A DNA stretch of 17,029 nt from Gemmatimonadales bacterium (GTDB lineage Bacteria; Gemmatimonadota; Gemmatimonadetes; Gemmatimonadales; GWC2-71-9), in contig SPDF01000010.1 of NCBI GenBank assembly GCA_004525055.1, positions 1 through 17,029 on the forward strand. Direction: 5' to 3'. The notes beneath the pieces were generated by a model. It was not told the DNA's origin. It saw only the letters and a list, made by a program, of their open reading frames with translations, and made no database searches. The position numbers were made by a program, and so were the translations under genes. Of the stretch, positions 6,936 to 14,785 are shown piece after piece. The first letter of the stretch is position 1. Each line of letters begins with the position of its first letter.

Positions 6936-7475
6936 GTGCCCAGCTTCTCCCCTGCCCGCCCCGCCGCCTCTGAGTATTACTCCTTCTATCAGCCATATAT
7001 CACCGCAGCTCCGGATGGCGACCTACTGACCGCCCTCCGCGACCAGCGGGACTCCACTACCGCCGTATTGGCAGGCATTTCAGACACTCAGGCCGGATTC
7101 AGGTACGCCGAGGGGAAATGGAGCATCCGAGAGGTCGTTGGGCACGTATCCGATGTTGAGCGGGTCTTCTCCTGCCGTGCCCTCCGGATTGCGCGGGGGG
7201 ACACGATCGACCTTCCAGGCTTTGACGAGAATGTCTGGGTGCCGATGGCCGGGTTCGAGGCGCGGTCCATGGCCGATGTCGCCACCGAGTTCCGGGCCGT
7301 ACGCGAAGCGACGCTGGCCCTGTTCGGCTCGTTTAGCGCCGAGGCCTGGCTCCGGATCGGCTCCGCCAGTGGGCATCCCGCCTCGGCCCGGGCGCTCGGC
7401 TGGATCGTGGCAGGGCACGAACTCCACCACCACCGGGTGCTGGCGGAGCGCTACTTCCCCCACCTCAAGCCCTGA
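6936..7475 (+). CDS. DinB-superfamily (DinB_2) protein
   Basis: The DinB/YfiT superfamily forms four-helix bundles with a three-histidine metal site; some members are thiol-dependent transferases, many have no known role. This 179-residue protein has the family hallmarks: GKWSIREVVGHVSDVERVF, with a metal-binding His in VGHVSD, and the C-terminal AGHELHHHRVLAERY, with further His ligands. The length fits the family. The start is placed at GTG 6936 because of the AGGAGA site; an ATG at 6879 would extend it. It appears to be a single-gene unit, with 133 bp before the next gene. No partner suggests its substrate, so only the fold family is asserted. Confidence 0.85.
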   Translation: MPSFSPARPAASEYYSFYQPYITAAPDGDLLTALRDQRDSTTAVLAGISDTQAGFRYAEGKWSIREVVGHVSDVERVFSCRALRIARGDTIDLPGFDENVWVPMAGFEARSMADVATEFRAVREATLALFGSFSAEAWLRIGSASGHPASARALGWIVAGHELHHHRVLAERYFPHLKP

Positions 7476-7608
7476 CAGGTCAAGGGATTCTCCCCCCGGA
7501 TTCACCCCTCCTTCATAGCCGATTCGCCATGATTGGAGTCCACTCCCGCTGCAGTGCGGAGGTGGTGCGCGGCGCGCCACGCGACCGCCATTTCGAGGAG
7601 GGGAACTC

Positions 7609-7878
7609 ATGGTCAGCCAGCGGACGTTTACGGCGGAAGAGGCCCGGAAGGTCGGCGATCAGATCGGTATCACGTGGGCTGAAGTAGATCTCGAGCAGTT
7701 CCGGATGGGGCTGGAAGTAGAGCTGGAGCACGGGGTCCGAAACGTCGTCACCAATGTGACCAACGACGACTTGGTGCTCACCGGCAAGATCGCCCTCGCG
7801 CACCTGATGGAATTGCCGGATTACTACACCCGGCTGCTGCGCATGGAGGAAGAGGCGCGCGTGATGCTGGCCCGGTAG
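7609..7878 (+). CDS. Small conserved protein, DUF5661-like
   Basis: This is an 89-residue soluble protein with no signal peptide. The pattern AEEARKVGDQIGI, then FRMGLEVELEHG, then NVTNDDLVLTGKIALAHLMELPDYYTRL matches what I know of the DUF5661 family, whose function is unknown. Acidic and His residues (ELEHG, AHL, PDYY) are its conserved core. A strong Shine-Dalgarno, GAGGAGGGG at 7595-7603, precedes the ATG by five bases. The gene follows a 133-bp gap that may hold its own promoter, although I could not pick one out. It ends 49 bp before the arginase gene, so the two might be co-transcribed. Confidence 0.8.
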   Translation: MVSQRTFTAEEARKVGDQIGITWAEVDLEQFRMGLEVELEHGVRNVVTNVTNDDLVLTGKIALAHLMELPDYYTRLLRMEEEARVMLAR

Positions 7879-7927
7879 GGCCCGCTCCCACGTTGCGGCC
7901 CCCCGCCGTTGTGGGTAGCGTAGTCGC

Positions 7928-8833
7928 ATGAACATCGAACTGCTCGGCGTCCCAATGGACCTCGGTTCTGGTCGGCGCGGCGTGGACATGGGTCCCTCCG
8001 CGCTCCGGATCGCAGGCGTCGGCCCCGCCCTCGCCGCTCACGGCCACCGTGTCTTCGACGGTGGCGACCTCGACATCAAGAACATGGAAGAGACCTCCTT
8101 CGGGAGCCGGCATGCCCGGTACCTCGGAGAGATTGCCCGTGCCTCCGGGCTGCTCGCCAAGGCGGTCGAGAAGATCCTCGAGCGCAAGCGATTCCCCCTG
8201 GTGCTGGGTGGCGACCACTCAATTGCGGTCGGCACGATCTCCGGTGTCGCGTTGTACGCTCGCAAGAAGAAGAAGAAACTCGGGCTCCTCTGGATCGACG
8301 CCCACAGCGACATCCACGTGCCGAAGACCTCCCCCTCCGGGAACATCCACGGGATGCCGCTGGCTGCGCTGTTTGGGCTCGGGCCGAAGGAGCTCTCTGC
8401 TGTTGGAGGTGCTTGGCCGAAGATCGATCCGCAGCACACCGCGTTGGTGGGTATCCGGAGCCTGGAAGACGGTGAGCGACGCCACTTGACCGCGCTTGGC
8501 ATCCGCGTCTACACGATGTCGGAGATCGACCGGGACGGCATCCACGCCGTCATGAGCGACGCGCTGGCCCGCGTCACCGACGGCACCGGCTTCCTCCATG
8601 TGAGCTTCGACCTCGATGCCGTCGACCCGACTCTGGCCCCCGGCGTCGGTACCCCGGTGAAGGGCGGACTCGACTATCGCGAGGCGCACACGATCATGGA
8701 GCTGATTTCGGCGTCGAAGCGGATGACCTCGCTCGAAGTGGTCGAGGTCAATCCGATCCTCGATGAACGCAACCGATCGGCGGTCCTGGCAGTCGAACTG
8801 CTCGAGTCCGCCTTCGGGAAGCGGATTCTCTAG
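7928..8833 (+). CDS. rocF: Arginase
   Basis: Arginase hydrolyses L-arginine to ornithine and urea in the cytoplasm using a two-manganese site. The 301-residue protein matches bacillus-type arginases end to end. Manganese ligands are all present: His97 (GGDHS), Asp124, His126 and Asp128 (DAHSD), and Asp228 and Asp230 (SFDLDAVDP). SGNIHGMPL is the substrate-binding stretch that separates arginase from agmatinase. EVNPILDERN is the conserved C-terminal segment. A run of five lysines (about residues 113-117) lies in a surface region. No clear Shine-Dalgarno precedes the ATG. The next gene starts 3 nt after the stop, so the two are probably co-transcribed, though no metabolic link is obvious. No urease or ornithine-using gene is nearby. 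Confidence 0.96.
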   Translation: MNIELLGVPMDLGSGRRGVDMGPSALRIAGVGPALAAHGHRVFDGGDLDIKNMEETSFGSRHARYLGEIARASGLLAKAVEKILERKRFPLVLGGDHSIAVGTISGVALYARKKKKKLGLLWIDAHSDIHVPKTSPSGNIHGMPLAALFGLGPKELSAVGGAWPKIDPQHTALVGIRSLEDGERRHLTALGIRVYTMSEIDRDGIHAVMSDALARVTDGTGFLHVSFDLDAVDPTLAPGVGTPVKGGLDYREAHTIMELISASKRMTSLEVVEVNPILDERNRSAVLAVELLESAFGKRIL

Positions 8834-8836
8834 TCC

Positions 8837-10933
8837 ATGGGTGCCCGGCTGATGGGCTTCATTGGACTGGTGCTGCTTCTCCTGAGCGCCGTCCTGATGG
8901 ACGTCACCCACGGCCTGTTCAACGCGGACGATTTCGCGAACCGGGTGGCGTCGAGCCTGGGCGATGAACGCGTCTCGGGTTTTGTTGCCCAGAAGATCAC
9001 CGATGTGCTCATCGAGCGCCGACCCGACCTCACCGCCGTGCGACCGCTCATCGTCGGAACCGCCGACGGCTTGGTCGGGAGCACCCCCTTCCGCGCTGTC
9101 GCGCGGACCGCGCTCAAGTCTGCCCACCAAGCGTTCTTCTCGCAGACAGGGGAAGATGTTCTGCTCTCGGTACCCGACGTCGGGGTCCTGGTGCAGAGCG
9201 CCTTGGGCGGGATGAATCCGGAGCTGGCGGCGAAGATCCCCAAGAATCTCGAGACGGTCGTTGCCAAGCTGCCGCAGACCAGGTTCGGCACGGGTGTCGT
9301 CGCTGCCCGCCGCGTCCTGACGAAGGTGGCCTGGCTCCAACGTGGCCTCCTCCTGCTCGGCATCGGGTTGCTGGCGGGGGGCATCCTGCTCGACCGCGAC
9401 CGCCGCCGGGGTTTGACACACGCCGGGGTAGGGCTCGTGGTCGTGGCGCTCCTCCTGACCCTCGTGGTTCCGGCGGGGCGGCTGGTGGCCCTCGCGGTCA
9501 CGCAGGACGACGCCACGCGCGGCGCGCTCTTCGGCGTGTGGCGACAGTACTTCCTTCCGCTGCTGGGGTTCGTGTACTCCTTTGCCGGCACCGGCGTGAT
9601 CCTGGCCTCCGCGGCCAATTCCCTGCACGAGAAGACCGACCCATTCGAAGGTCTGCGGCGGCTGGCCCGGCTCGCGGCGGAACCGCCACTGGGGCATGGC
9701 GGCCGGCTGCTCTGGATTCTTGGAACTGCCGTCGCGGGGACGGTGGTGCTGACATGGCCGTCGAGCGTTGTCGCCGTGGCAGCCGTCATCGGCGGACTGC
9801 TGCTCATCTTCGCCGCGCTCCGTGAGCTGTTCCGGCTGGTCTTGGAGAATGTGCCGGAACGCTCCGGATCTTCAGCCGCGATCACCGGCCGACGGTGGCC
9901 GCTCCGGACGCTGGTCGGGGTGGGGCTCGGTGCCGGGCTGGTCGCGCTCCTTCTATTCCTGCGCCGGCCGGAGCCCCTGCCGGTGGCGAACACGGTGATC
10001 GTGGCCTGCAACGGCGCCCCGGAACTCTGCGATCGCCGGATCGACCAGGTCTCCTTCCCGGCCACCCACAACTCGATGTCGAACGCCGAGATCCCGGACT
10101 GGCTGTTCCCGCACCACATGGTCGACTTCACCGGGCAACTCCAGTACGGCATCCGGGCCCTCTTGATCGACATCCACTACGGCTTCCCGGGTGCCGAACG
10201 CATCAAGACCGACCTTGAAGGAGAGGGCGCCACCCGCGAGAAGCTGGTCGGTGCCGTGGGCGAGGAAGGGTTCGAGGCGGCTCAGCGGATCCGCGACCGC
10301 ATGGTCGGGGTCGATGAAGGACGCCGGGGGCTCTACTTCTGCCATGGCTTCTGTGAACTCGGGGCCTATCCGGTGGCGCCGGCTCTCAAGGACATCCACG
10401 ACTGGTTGCTGATGAACCCGGACGAGGTCCTCCTCGTCGTCATCGAGGACTACGTGACGCCGGAGGAGATCGCCGCAGCGTTCAAGGAGAGCGGGCTGCT
10501 TGAGTTCGTCTACACCGGGCCGATCACGCCGTGGCCCACCCTACGCTCGATGATCCTGTCGAGCGGGCGGATGCTGGTGTTTACCGAGTCGGGTAAGCCG
10601 GGGGTACCGTGGATTCATCCGGCGTTCGAGAGTTTCCAGGAGACGCCCTACACCTACCACACGCCACAAGCGTTCTCCTGCAAGCCCAATCGCGGGGGCA
10701 CCTCGGCGACGCTCTTCCAGGTAAACCACTGGATCGAGACGACGCCTGCGCCGCGGCCGAGCAACGCCGAGCTCGTGAACACCTACGACGTTCTCCTGAG
10801 GCGGGCGAAGAAATGTCAACGGGAGCGCGGGCTGCAACCGACGTATCTGGCGGTGGATTTCGGCGACATCGGAGAGATCGTGAACGTCACGCGCACGCTG
10901 AATGGCCTTGATACGCTGTCAGCGGGGCAGTAG
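8837..10933 (+). CDS. Multi-pass membrane protein fused to a PI-PLC-like (X-domain) hydrolase
   Basis: This 698-residue protein has two parts. The N-terminal half carries about seven membrane helices (near 5-24, 168-185, 194-213, 239-259, 290-307, 311-329 and 357-375). A roughly 140-residue outside domain lies between the first two. The C-terminal half (about 385-698) resembles the catalytic domain of phosphatidylinositol-type phospholipase C: FPATHNSMS with His411, QLQYGIRALLIDIHYG (Asp445) and YFCHGFCEL with His503. With an odd helix number and a cytoplasmic N-terminus, the hydrolase faces the periplasm. The position equivalent to the catalytic Arg of Bacillus PI-PLC reads His447, so the substrate or mechanism may differ. 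It starts 3 nt after arginase without a good Shine-Dalgarno. The phosphodiesterase role is inferred from motifs. Confidence 0.8.
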   Translation: MGARLMGFIGLVLLLLSAVLMDVTHGLFNADDFANRVASSLGDERVSGFVAQKITDVLIERRPDLTAVRPLIVGTADGLVGSTPFRAVARTALKSAHQAFFSQTGEDVLLSVPDVGVLVQSALGGMNPELAAKIPKNLETVVAKLPQTRFGTGVVAARRVLTKVAWLQRGLLLLGIGLLAGGILLDRDRRRGLTHAGVGLVVVALLLTLVVPAGRLVALAVTQDDATRGALFGVWRQYFLPLLGFVYSFAGTGVILASAANSLHEKTDPFEGLRRLARLAAEPPLGHGGRLLWILGTAVAGTVVLTWPSSVVAVAAVIGGLLLIFAALRELFRLVLENVPERSGSSAAITGRRWPLRTLVGVGLGAGLVALLLFLRRPEPLPVANTVIVACNGAPELCDRRIDQVSFPATHNSMSNAEIPDWLFPHHMVDFTGQLQYGIRALLIDIHYGFPGAERIKTDLEGEGATREKLVGAVGEEGFEAAQRIRDRMVGVDEGRRGLYFCHGFCELGAYPVAPALKDIHDWLLMNPDEVLLVVIEDYVTPEEIAAAFKESGLLEFVYTGPITPWPTLRSMILSSGRMLVFTESGKPGVPWIHPAFESFQETPYTYHTPQAFSCKPNRGGTSATLFQVNHWIETTPAPRPSNAELVNTYDVLLRRAKKCQRERGLQPTYLAVDFGDIGEIVNVTRTLNGLDTLSAGQ

Positions 10934-10974
10934 GGGCTTACCGCGGTGCGTCCCTGGGACCAGGAAAGGCATGC

Positions 10975-12651
10975 ATGTCCGACATCTTGGATTTTGTCAT
11001 CATCGGTTCCGGCTTCGGCGGCAGCGTGTCCGCGCTGCGCCTGACCGAGAAGGGCTATCGGGTCCGGGTGCTCGAGCGCGGGAAGCGGTTCCGCGACGAG
11101 GACTTTGCGCGCAGCAACTGGAATGTGCGCCGGGCGCTCTGGGCGCCGGCGCTCCGGTGCTTCGGCATCCTGCAGATCAGCCCCTTCCGCAACATCTTCG
11201 TCCTCCACGGCGCCGGCGTCGGTGGGGGTAGCCTCGGATATGCGAACGTCCTGATGGCCCCCGGCGATGAGATGTTCTCCGCCCCCGCTTGGAGCCATCT
11301 CGCCGATTGGAAGGCACTCCTCGAACCGCACTACGACACCGCGCGCCGCATGCTCGGCGTGACGGTCAACCCCCGTGTCTGGCCCGCTGACCTGCTCCTT
11401 CAAGAAATTGCCGAGGAGCTCGGCACCGCCGATACCTGGCAGCCGACCCGGGTCGGGACCTTCTTCGGCGTGCCGGACGATGAAGGTGAGGAAGTGCCTG
11501 ATCCCTACTTCGGCGGAGAGGGACCGGCGCGGAGCGGGTGCATCCACTGCGGCGGCTGCATGGTCGGGTGCCGATACAACGCCAAGAACACCCTCGTCAA
11601 GAACTATCTGTACCTGGCCGAGAAGTGGGGCGCGGAGGTCGAGGCGGAGGCCGAGGTTCGGGATATCATCCCGCTGCCGGAAGGCGAACCCGATGGCGCC
11701 CGGTATGAAGTGGTGTACCGCTCCTCGTCCGCGCTGCTGTTCAGGAACGAGCGGCGAATCCGCACCCGCAACGTCATTGCCGCCGCTGGCGCGCTCGGGA
11801 CGATGCGCCTCCTTTTCCGCTGCCGCGACGTGACCGGTTCGCTGCCCCGCCTCTCACCGCGACTCGGCGACATGGTCCGCACCAACAACGAATCCCTGCT
11901 CGGCGTCATCGCGCGCGACGATACGGCGGACTATTCGCAGGGCATCGCCATCACCTCTATTGTCCACGCCGACGCGATTACCACCATCGAACCAGTTCGG
12001 TATTCCCCGGGCTCGTCGATGATGCGGCTCCTCACGGGGCCGATCATCGAGTCGGGGGGGGTCCTCAGTCGCCTCGCGCAATCGGTCTGGCAAATCGTCT
12101 CCCGCCCGGTGGACTTCGCCCGCACCCATTTTCTGCCACGCTGGGCCCAGCGGACCACGATCATCCTGGCGATGCAGACCGACGACACCCGGCTGCGCTT
12201 TCGGTTCGGGCGAAGTCTGTTCACGCTCTTCCGCCGCGGGTTGGTATCTCATCCCGATCCCGAGAGCGGGCATCCGTCTGCCATCGAGATCAGCCGGAAG
12301 GTCACCCGGCGGTTTGCGGAGAAGACGGGCGGCATCGCCGCCGGGTCGATCAATGAGGGGTTGCTCGGCATCCCGATGACGGCGCACATTCTCGGCGGGT
12401 GCCCGTTTGGAACGGACGCGGCGGAGGGTGTCGTCGGCCTCGATATGCAGGTGCACAACTATCCAGGCCTCTACGCAATCGACGGCTCTATTATCCCGGC
12501 CAATCCCGGCGTCAATCCAAGTCTCACTATCACCGCGCTGGCGGAATACGCCATGAACCGGCTGCCGCCCAAGACGGGTGCATCGGTCCGCACGCCGATC
12601 GGCGTAGCTGCCACCGATGCGTTGGAAGTACCGACCTCGGTCGGCTCCTGA
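10975..12651 (+). CDS. GMC-family flavin oxidoreductase, cholesterol-oxidase-like
   Basis: GMC flavoenzymes oxidise alcohols, including sterols, with FAD. The 558-residue protein opens with the FAD-binding motif GSGFGGS (Gly11, Gly13, Gly16) and has HGAGVGGGSLGYANVLM near residue 80. Near the C-terminus are HILGG (His471) and DGSIIPANPGVNPSLTI (Asn514), the His/Asn active-site pair arrangement of cholesterol oxidases. A four-cysteine cluster, CIHCGGCMVGC (Cys189, 192, 195, 199), is followed by RYNAKNTLVKNYLYLAEK. This recurs in bacterial cholesterol-oxidase-like proteins and looks like a 4Fe-4S site. There is no signal peptide. AGGAAAGG (10962-10969) lies five bases before the ATG. The PEBP gene follows after 16 nt. 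The real substrate is unknown; sterol oxidation should not be assumed. Confidence 0.88.
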   Translation: MSDILDFVIIGSGFGGSVSALRLTEKGYRVRVLERGKRFRDEDFARSNWNVRRALWAPALRCFGILQISPFRNIFVLHGAGVGGGSLGYANVLMAPGDEMFSAPAWSHLADWKALLEPHYDTARRMLGVTVNPRVWPADLLLQEIAEELGTADTWQPTRVGTFFGVPDDEGEEVPDPYFGGEGPARSGCIHCGGCMVGCRYNAKNTLVKNYLYLAEKWGAEVEAEAEVRDIIPLPEGEPDGARYEVVYRSSSALLFRNERRIRTRNVIAAAGALGTMRLLFRCRDVTGSLPRLSPRLGDMVRTNNESLLGVIARDDTADYSQGIAITSIVHADAITTIEPVRYSPGSSMMRLLTGPIIESGGVLSRLAQSVWQIVSRPVDFARTHFLPRWAQRTTIILAMQTDDTRLRFRFGRSLFTLFRRGLVSHPDPESGHPSAIEISRKVTRRFAEKTGGIAAGSINEGLLGIPMTAHILGGCPFGTDAAEGVVGLDMQVHNYPGLYAIDGSIIPANPGVNPSLTITALAEYAMNRLPPKTGASVRTPIGVAATDALEVPTSVGS

Positions 12652-12654
12652 ACG

Positions 12655-12661
12655 AAAGGAG
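12655..12661 (+). promoter_or_regulatory. Ribosome binding site deciding the PEBP start
   Basis: AAAGGAG lies six bases before ATG 12668. A longer in-frame reading from 12617 would overlap the GMC gene and add 17 residues that do not resemble PEBP proteins, so 12668 is preferred. Confidence 0.75.
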
Positions 12662-12667
12662 TACCAG

Positions 12668-13153
12668 ATGCCCCTCACCCTCAGGTCCAAGACGTTCGAG
12701 CACGGTGGCGAGATTCCCATGCGCTGCACCTGTGAAGGAAAGGACCTCGCGCCCGACCTCGTCTGGTCCGGGGTTCCGGCCGGGACCAAGACGCTGGCCC
12801 TCATCGTCGACGACCCCGATGCCCCCGATCCGGCCGCGCCGAAGATGACCTATGTTCATTGGGTGTTGTACAACATTCCTGCGGACGCGGCGGGGCTGCC
12901 GGAAGGCACGATGCCTGGCGACTTGCCGAACGGCACCCGCGAGGGCCTCAACGACTGGAAGCGCACCGGTTACGGGGGGCCCTGTCCGCCGATCGGCAGG
13001 CATCGCTATTTCCACAAGCTCTACGCACTCGACAGGGCCCTGCCGGATCTCGGTGCGGCCACCAAGACAGTGCTCGAGACCGCCATGGCCGGCCACATCC
13101 TCGAGCAGGCCGAGCTGATGGGGACTTACATCAAGAAGGGATCAAGCAGATGA
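12668..13153 (+). CDS. PEBP-family protein (YbhB/YbcL-like, Raf-kinase-inhibitor-like)
   Basis: This is a 161-residue cytoplasmic protein of the phosphatidylethanolamine-binding protein family. Bacterial members have a conserved anion/ligand pocket, but their role is mostly unknown. The pocket motifs are present: DDPDAPDP (48-55), HWVLYNIP (64-71) and GYGGPCPPIGRHRYFHKLYA (101-120). The length is standard for YbhB-type proteins, and the start MPLTLRSKTFEHGGEIP matches the usual N-terminus. It lies 16 nt after the GMC oxidoreductase, and its stop overlaps the ATG of the DUF302 gene as ATGA, so the three are very likely one operon. A small-molecule or lipid head-group ligand is possible; nothing in the sequence names it. 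Confidence 0.93.
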   Translation: MPLTLRSKTFEHGGEIPMRCTCEGKDLAPDLVWSGVPAGTKTLALIVDDPDAPDPAAPKMTYVHWVLYNIPADAAGLPEGTMPGDLPNGTREGLNDWKRTGYGGPCPPIGRHRYFHKLYALDRALPDLGAATKTVLETAMAGHILEQAELMGTYIKKGSSR

Positions 13154-13575
13154 CCACAGGGGCATTGGCATTCGAGGTGAAGCTCACGACGCCCTATGAT
13201 CGGGCGATCGAGCTCGTCACTGCCGCACTCAAGGCGGAAGGGTTCGGCGTCTTGACGCGTATCGACGTGCACACCACGCTCAAGGAGAAGATCGGCGAGG
13301 ACTTCCGTCCGTACACGATTCTCGGCGCGTGCAATCCGACGCTCGCCCACCGGGCGGTGAGTCATTACGCCGAAGCGGGATTGCTCCTGCCCTGCAACGT
13401 GACGGTCGAGGCAGACGGGAAGGGTTCGGTGGTCCGGATCGCGGATCCTGATGTGATGTTATCGGTAGGCGGCATGGACCAGGATCCGGCGCTGCACTCG
13501 GTGGCGACCGAGGCGCGGGTCAGGCTGTCCCGTGTGGCCGAGGCGCTCAGCGCCCTGCCGGAGGCCGCATGCTGA
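13150..13575 (+). CDS. DUF302-family protein
   Basis: This 141-residue soluble protein belongs to the DUF302 (TT1751-like) family of unknown function. Family landmarks are FEVKLTTPYDRAIELVTAAL at the start, DVHTTLKEKIG, then YTILGACNP (55-63) and GLLLPCNV (77-84). Cys61 and Cys82 are in conserved positions and could bind a ligand or form a pair. There is no signal peptide or membrane segment. The start overlaps the PEBP stop (ATGA), and the end overlaps the next gene by 7 nt (ATGCTGA). Coupled translation suggests its product is needed in step with the PEBP protein and the downstream unknown protein. Confidence 0.9.
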   Translation: MTTGALAFEVKLTTPYDRAIELVTAALKAEGFGVLTRIDVHTTLKEKIGEDFRPYTILGACNPTLAHRAVSHYAEAGLLLPCNVTVEADGKGSVVRIADPDVMLSVGGMDQDPALHSVATEARVRLSRVAEALSALPEAAC

Positions 13576-14003
13576 AGGACGCGCCCGACCACCTCGATGC
13601 CGACCTGATCCTGAAGCTGTACGAGCTTCGTCGCGAGGAGGTGCTGCGAGCGGCACGCGAGGAGCTCACGCGCGACTTCTGGCCGACGGACGCCAAGGAT
13701 GCTGTAGCCGTGCTCCGGCGTGACCACCCGCTCAACCGCGCCTACCGCCAGGTGTCCACCTACTGGGAGATGGTGTACCGGATGGGCCGGTACGGCATCA
13801 TCCACGGCGACTTCCTGGTGGAGAACAATGCGGAGGGGTTGCTGCTCTTTGCGAAGGTCGAACCATACCTGAAGGAGATCCGTGCTGCCGCCAATCCGGC
13901 TTCCTTTCAGAACGCAGAGTGGGTCGCCACCGAGGTGCCGGTGGGGCGGGCCGTCGCGGAGCGGATGCGCGCTCGGGTCAAGAAGGAGTTGGGAGGGAAG
14001 TAG
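13569..14003 (+). CDS. Unrecognised 144-residue protein, last gene of the GMC-PEBP-DUF302 cassette
   Basis: I do not recognise a named family. The protein is soluble and mainly helical by composition, with charged amphipathic stretches (LILKLYELRREEVLRAAREE). Its middle is aromatic-rich and looks conserved (YRQVSTYWEMVYRMGRYGII followed by HGDFLVENNAEG). The C-terminus is basic (RMRARVKKELGGK). The Trp/Tyr/Asp/Asn-rich central block suggests a true family rather than a spurious frame. The ATG overlaps the DUF302 stop by 7 nt, typical of translational coupling, and codon use resembles its neighbours. It ends 3 nt from the convergent PlsC-type gene. A role together with DUF302 or PEBP proteins is inferred from linkage only. 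Confidence 0.82.
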   Translation: MLKDAPDHLDADLILKLYELRREEVLRAAREELTRDFWPTDAKDAVAVLRRDHPLNRAYRQVSTYWEMVYRMGRYGIIHGDFLVENNAEGLLLFAKVEPYLKEIRAAANPASFQNAEWVATEVPVGRAVAERMRARVKKELGGK

Positions 14004-14006
14004 CGC

Positions 14007-14756
14007 TCAGGCCAATCGAGTTCGAAGGGCATCGCGCGCCGTTTCGATCGTGGCGCGCACGCGCTCCTTCAATGCGGGCAGGTCCTCGAGCGTGAGACCC
14101 GCGGTGTCGATCGGGGGGAGGACCTCAACGATGGCGCGCGCCGGGTTGAAGCGCCAGTCGTGCTTGGGGAGAGCTGTGCGGGTACCCGCCACGGCGAGTG
14201 GGAGGATCGGCACGCCGGCCTCGATGGCCAGCCGGAAGGCGCCGTCCTTGAACGGCAGCATCCGGCCATCGGGTGAACGGGTGCCCTCCGGGAAGAAGAC
14301 CACCGACACCCGGTGCCGCAGGGAGGTACGGCAGCGCTCCATCGCTTCGAGCGCGCTGGGGCCGAAGCCGCGCTGGAGGGGAATGTCCCCCGCCATCCGC
14401 ATCATCCAGCCAATCAACGGAATCTTCAGGATCTCGATCTTCGAGAGCCACTTCATTTCGAAGGGGAGGTGGCTGATGAGCAGGATGTCGGCAAACGATT
14501 CATGGTTGGCGACGATAACGTAGGGGTGCCGCGGGTTGTCGACGCGCACACCGGCGCGGCGGAAGCTCCAGTAGGGATTGACGGTGGCCATGGCTACGCC
14601 GAGGCGGCGGAACCACCAGCCGACGATGTACCGACCCCGGTCGAACGGAACCGTCAGGAGGTACACCAACAGCATCGTCGGAAACCACGCGACGATGACG
14701 ACGGCGATCCAGAACCAGGCCCAGGCGGACCCGATGGTTTGAAAGAAGCGGCGCAT
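14007..14756 (-). CDS. plsC: PlsC-type 1-acyl-glycerol-3-phosphate acyltransferase
   Basis: This inner-membrane enzyme transfers an acyl chain to lysophosphatidic acid to make phosphatidic acid, a core phospholipid step. The 249-residue protein starts with a hydrophobic segment (about 12-36). It carries acyltransferase motif I NHESFAD (84-90, with the H-x4-D dyad His85/Asp90), motif II around WLSKIEILKIPLIGW (103-117), motif III FFPEGTRSPDG (154-164) and motif IV GVPILPLAV (181-189). All are intact. The gene is read toward the GMC cassette and ends 3 nt from it, so the two units converge with no room for a separate terminator. No purine-rich Shine-Dalgarno precedes the ATG. A paralogue acting on other lipids (for example ornithine lipids) cannot be excluded. 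Confidence 0.93.
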   Translation of the reverse strand: MRRFFQTIGSAWAWFWIAVVIVAWFPTMLLVYLLTVPFDRGRYIVGWWFRRLGVAMATVNPYWSFRRAGVRVDNPRHPYVIVANHESFADILLISHLPFEMKWLSKIEILKIPLIGWMMRMAGDIPLQRGFGPSALEAMERCRTSLRHRVSVVFFPEGTRSPDGRMLPFKDGAFRLAIEAGVPILPLAVAGTRTALPKHDWRFNPARAIVEVLPPIDTAGLTLEDLPALKERVRATIETARDALRTRLA

Positions 14757-14785
14757 GGAGGGAATTTAGCGGGAAAGCGCCCTGA

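Noticed and set aside
7476..7608. Promoter or riboswitch in the 133-bp gap before the DUF5661-like gene
   Set aside because: I found no convincing -10/-35 pair or known riboswitch core; only the ribosome site at its end is supported.
7879..7927. Possible small hairpin (CCCAC...GTGGG) before arginase
   Set aside because: The arms pair only with several bulges in a short GC-rich gap; chance is a sufficient explanation.
8219..10173. Long - strand open frames (492 and 447 codons) opposite arginase and the membrane-PLC gene
   Set aside because: Both lie across recognised + strand genes with catalytic motifs, and their products are repetitive, charged and motif-free.
12617..12667. N-terminal extension of the PEBP gene
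   Set aside because: It overlaps the GMC gene, has no ribosome site and encodes residues unlike PEBP proteins; ATG 12668 has AAAGGAG upstream.
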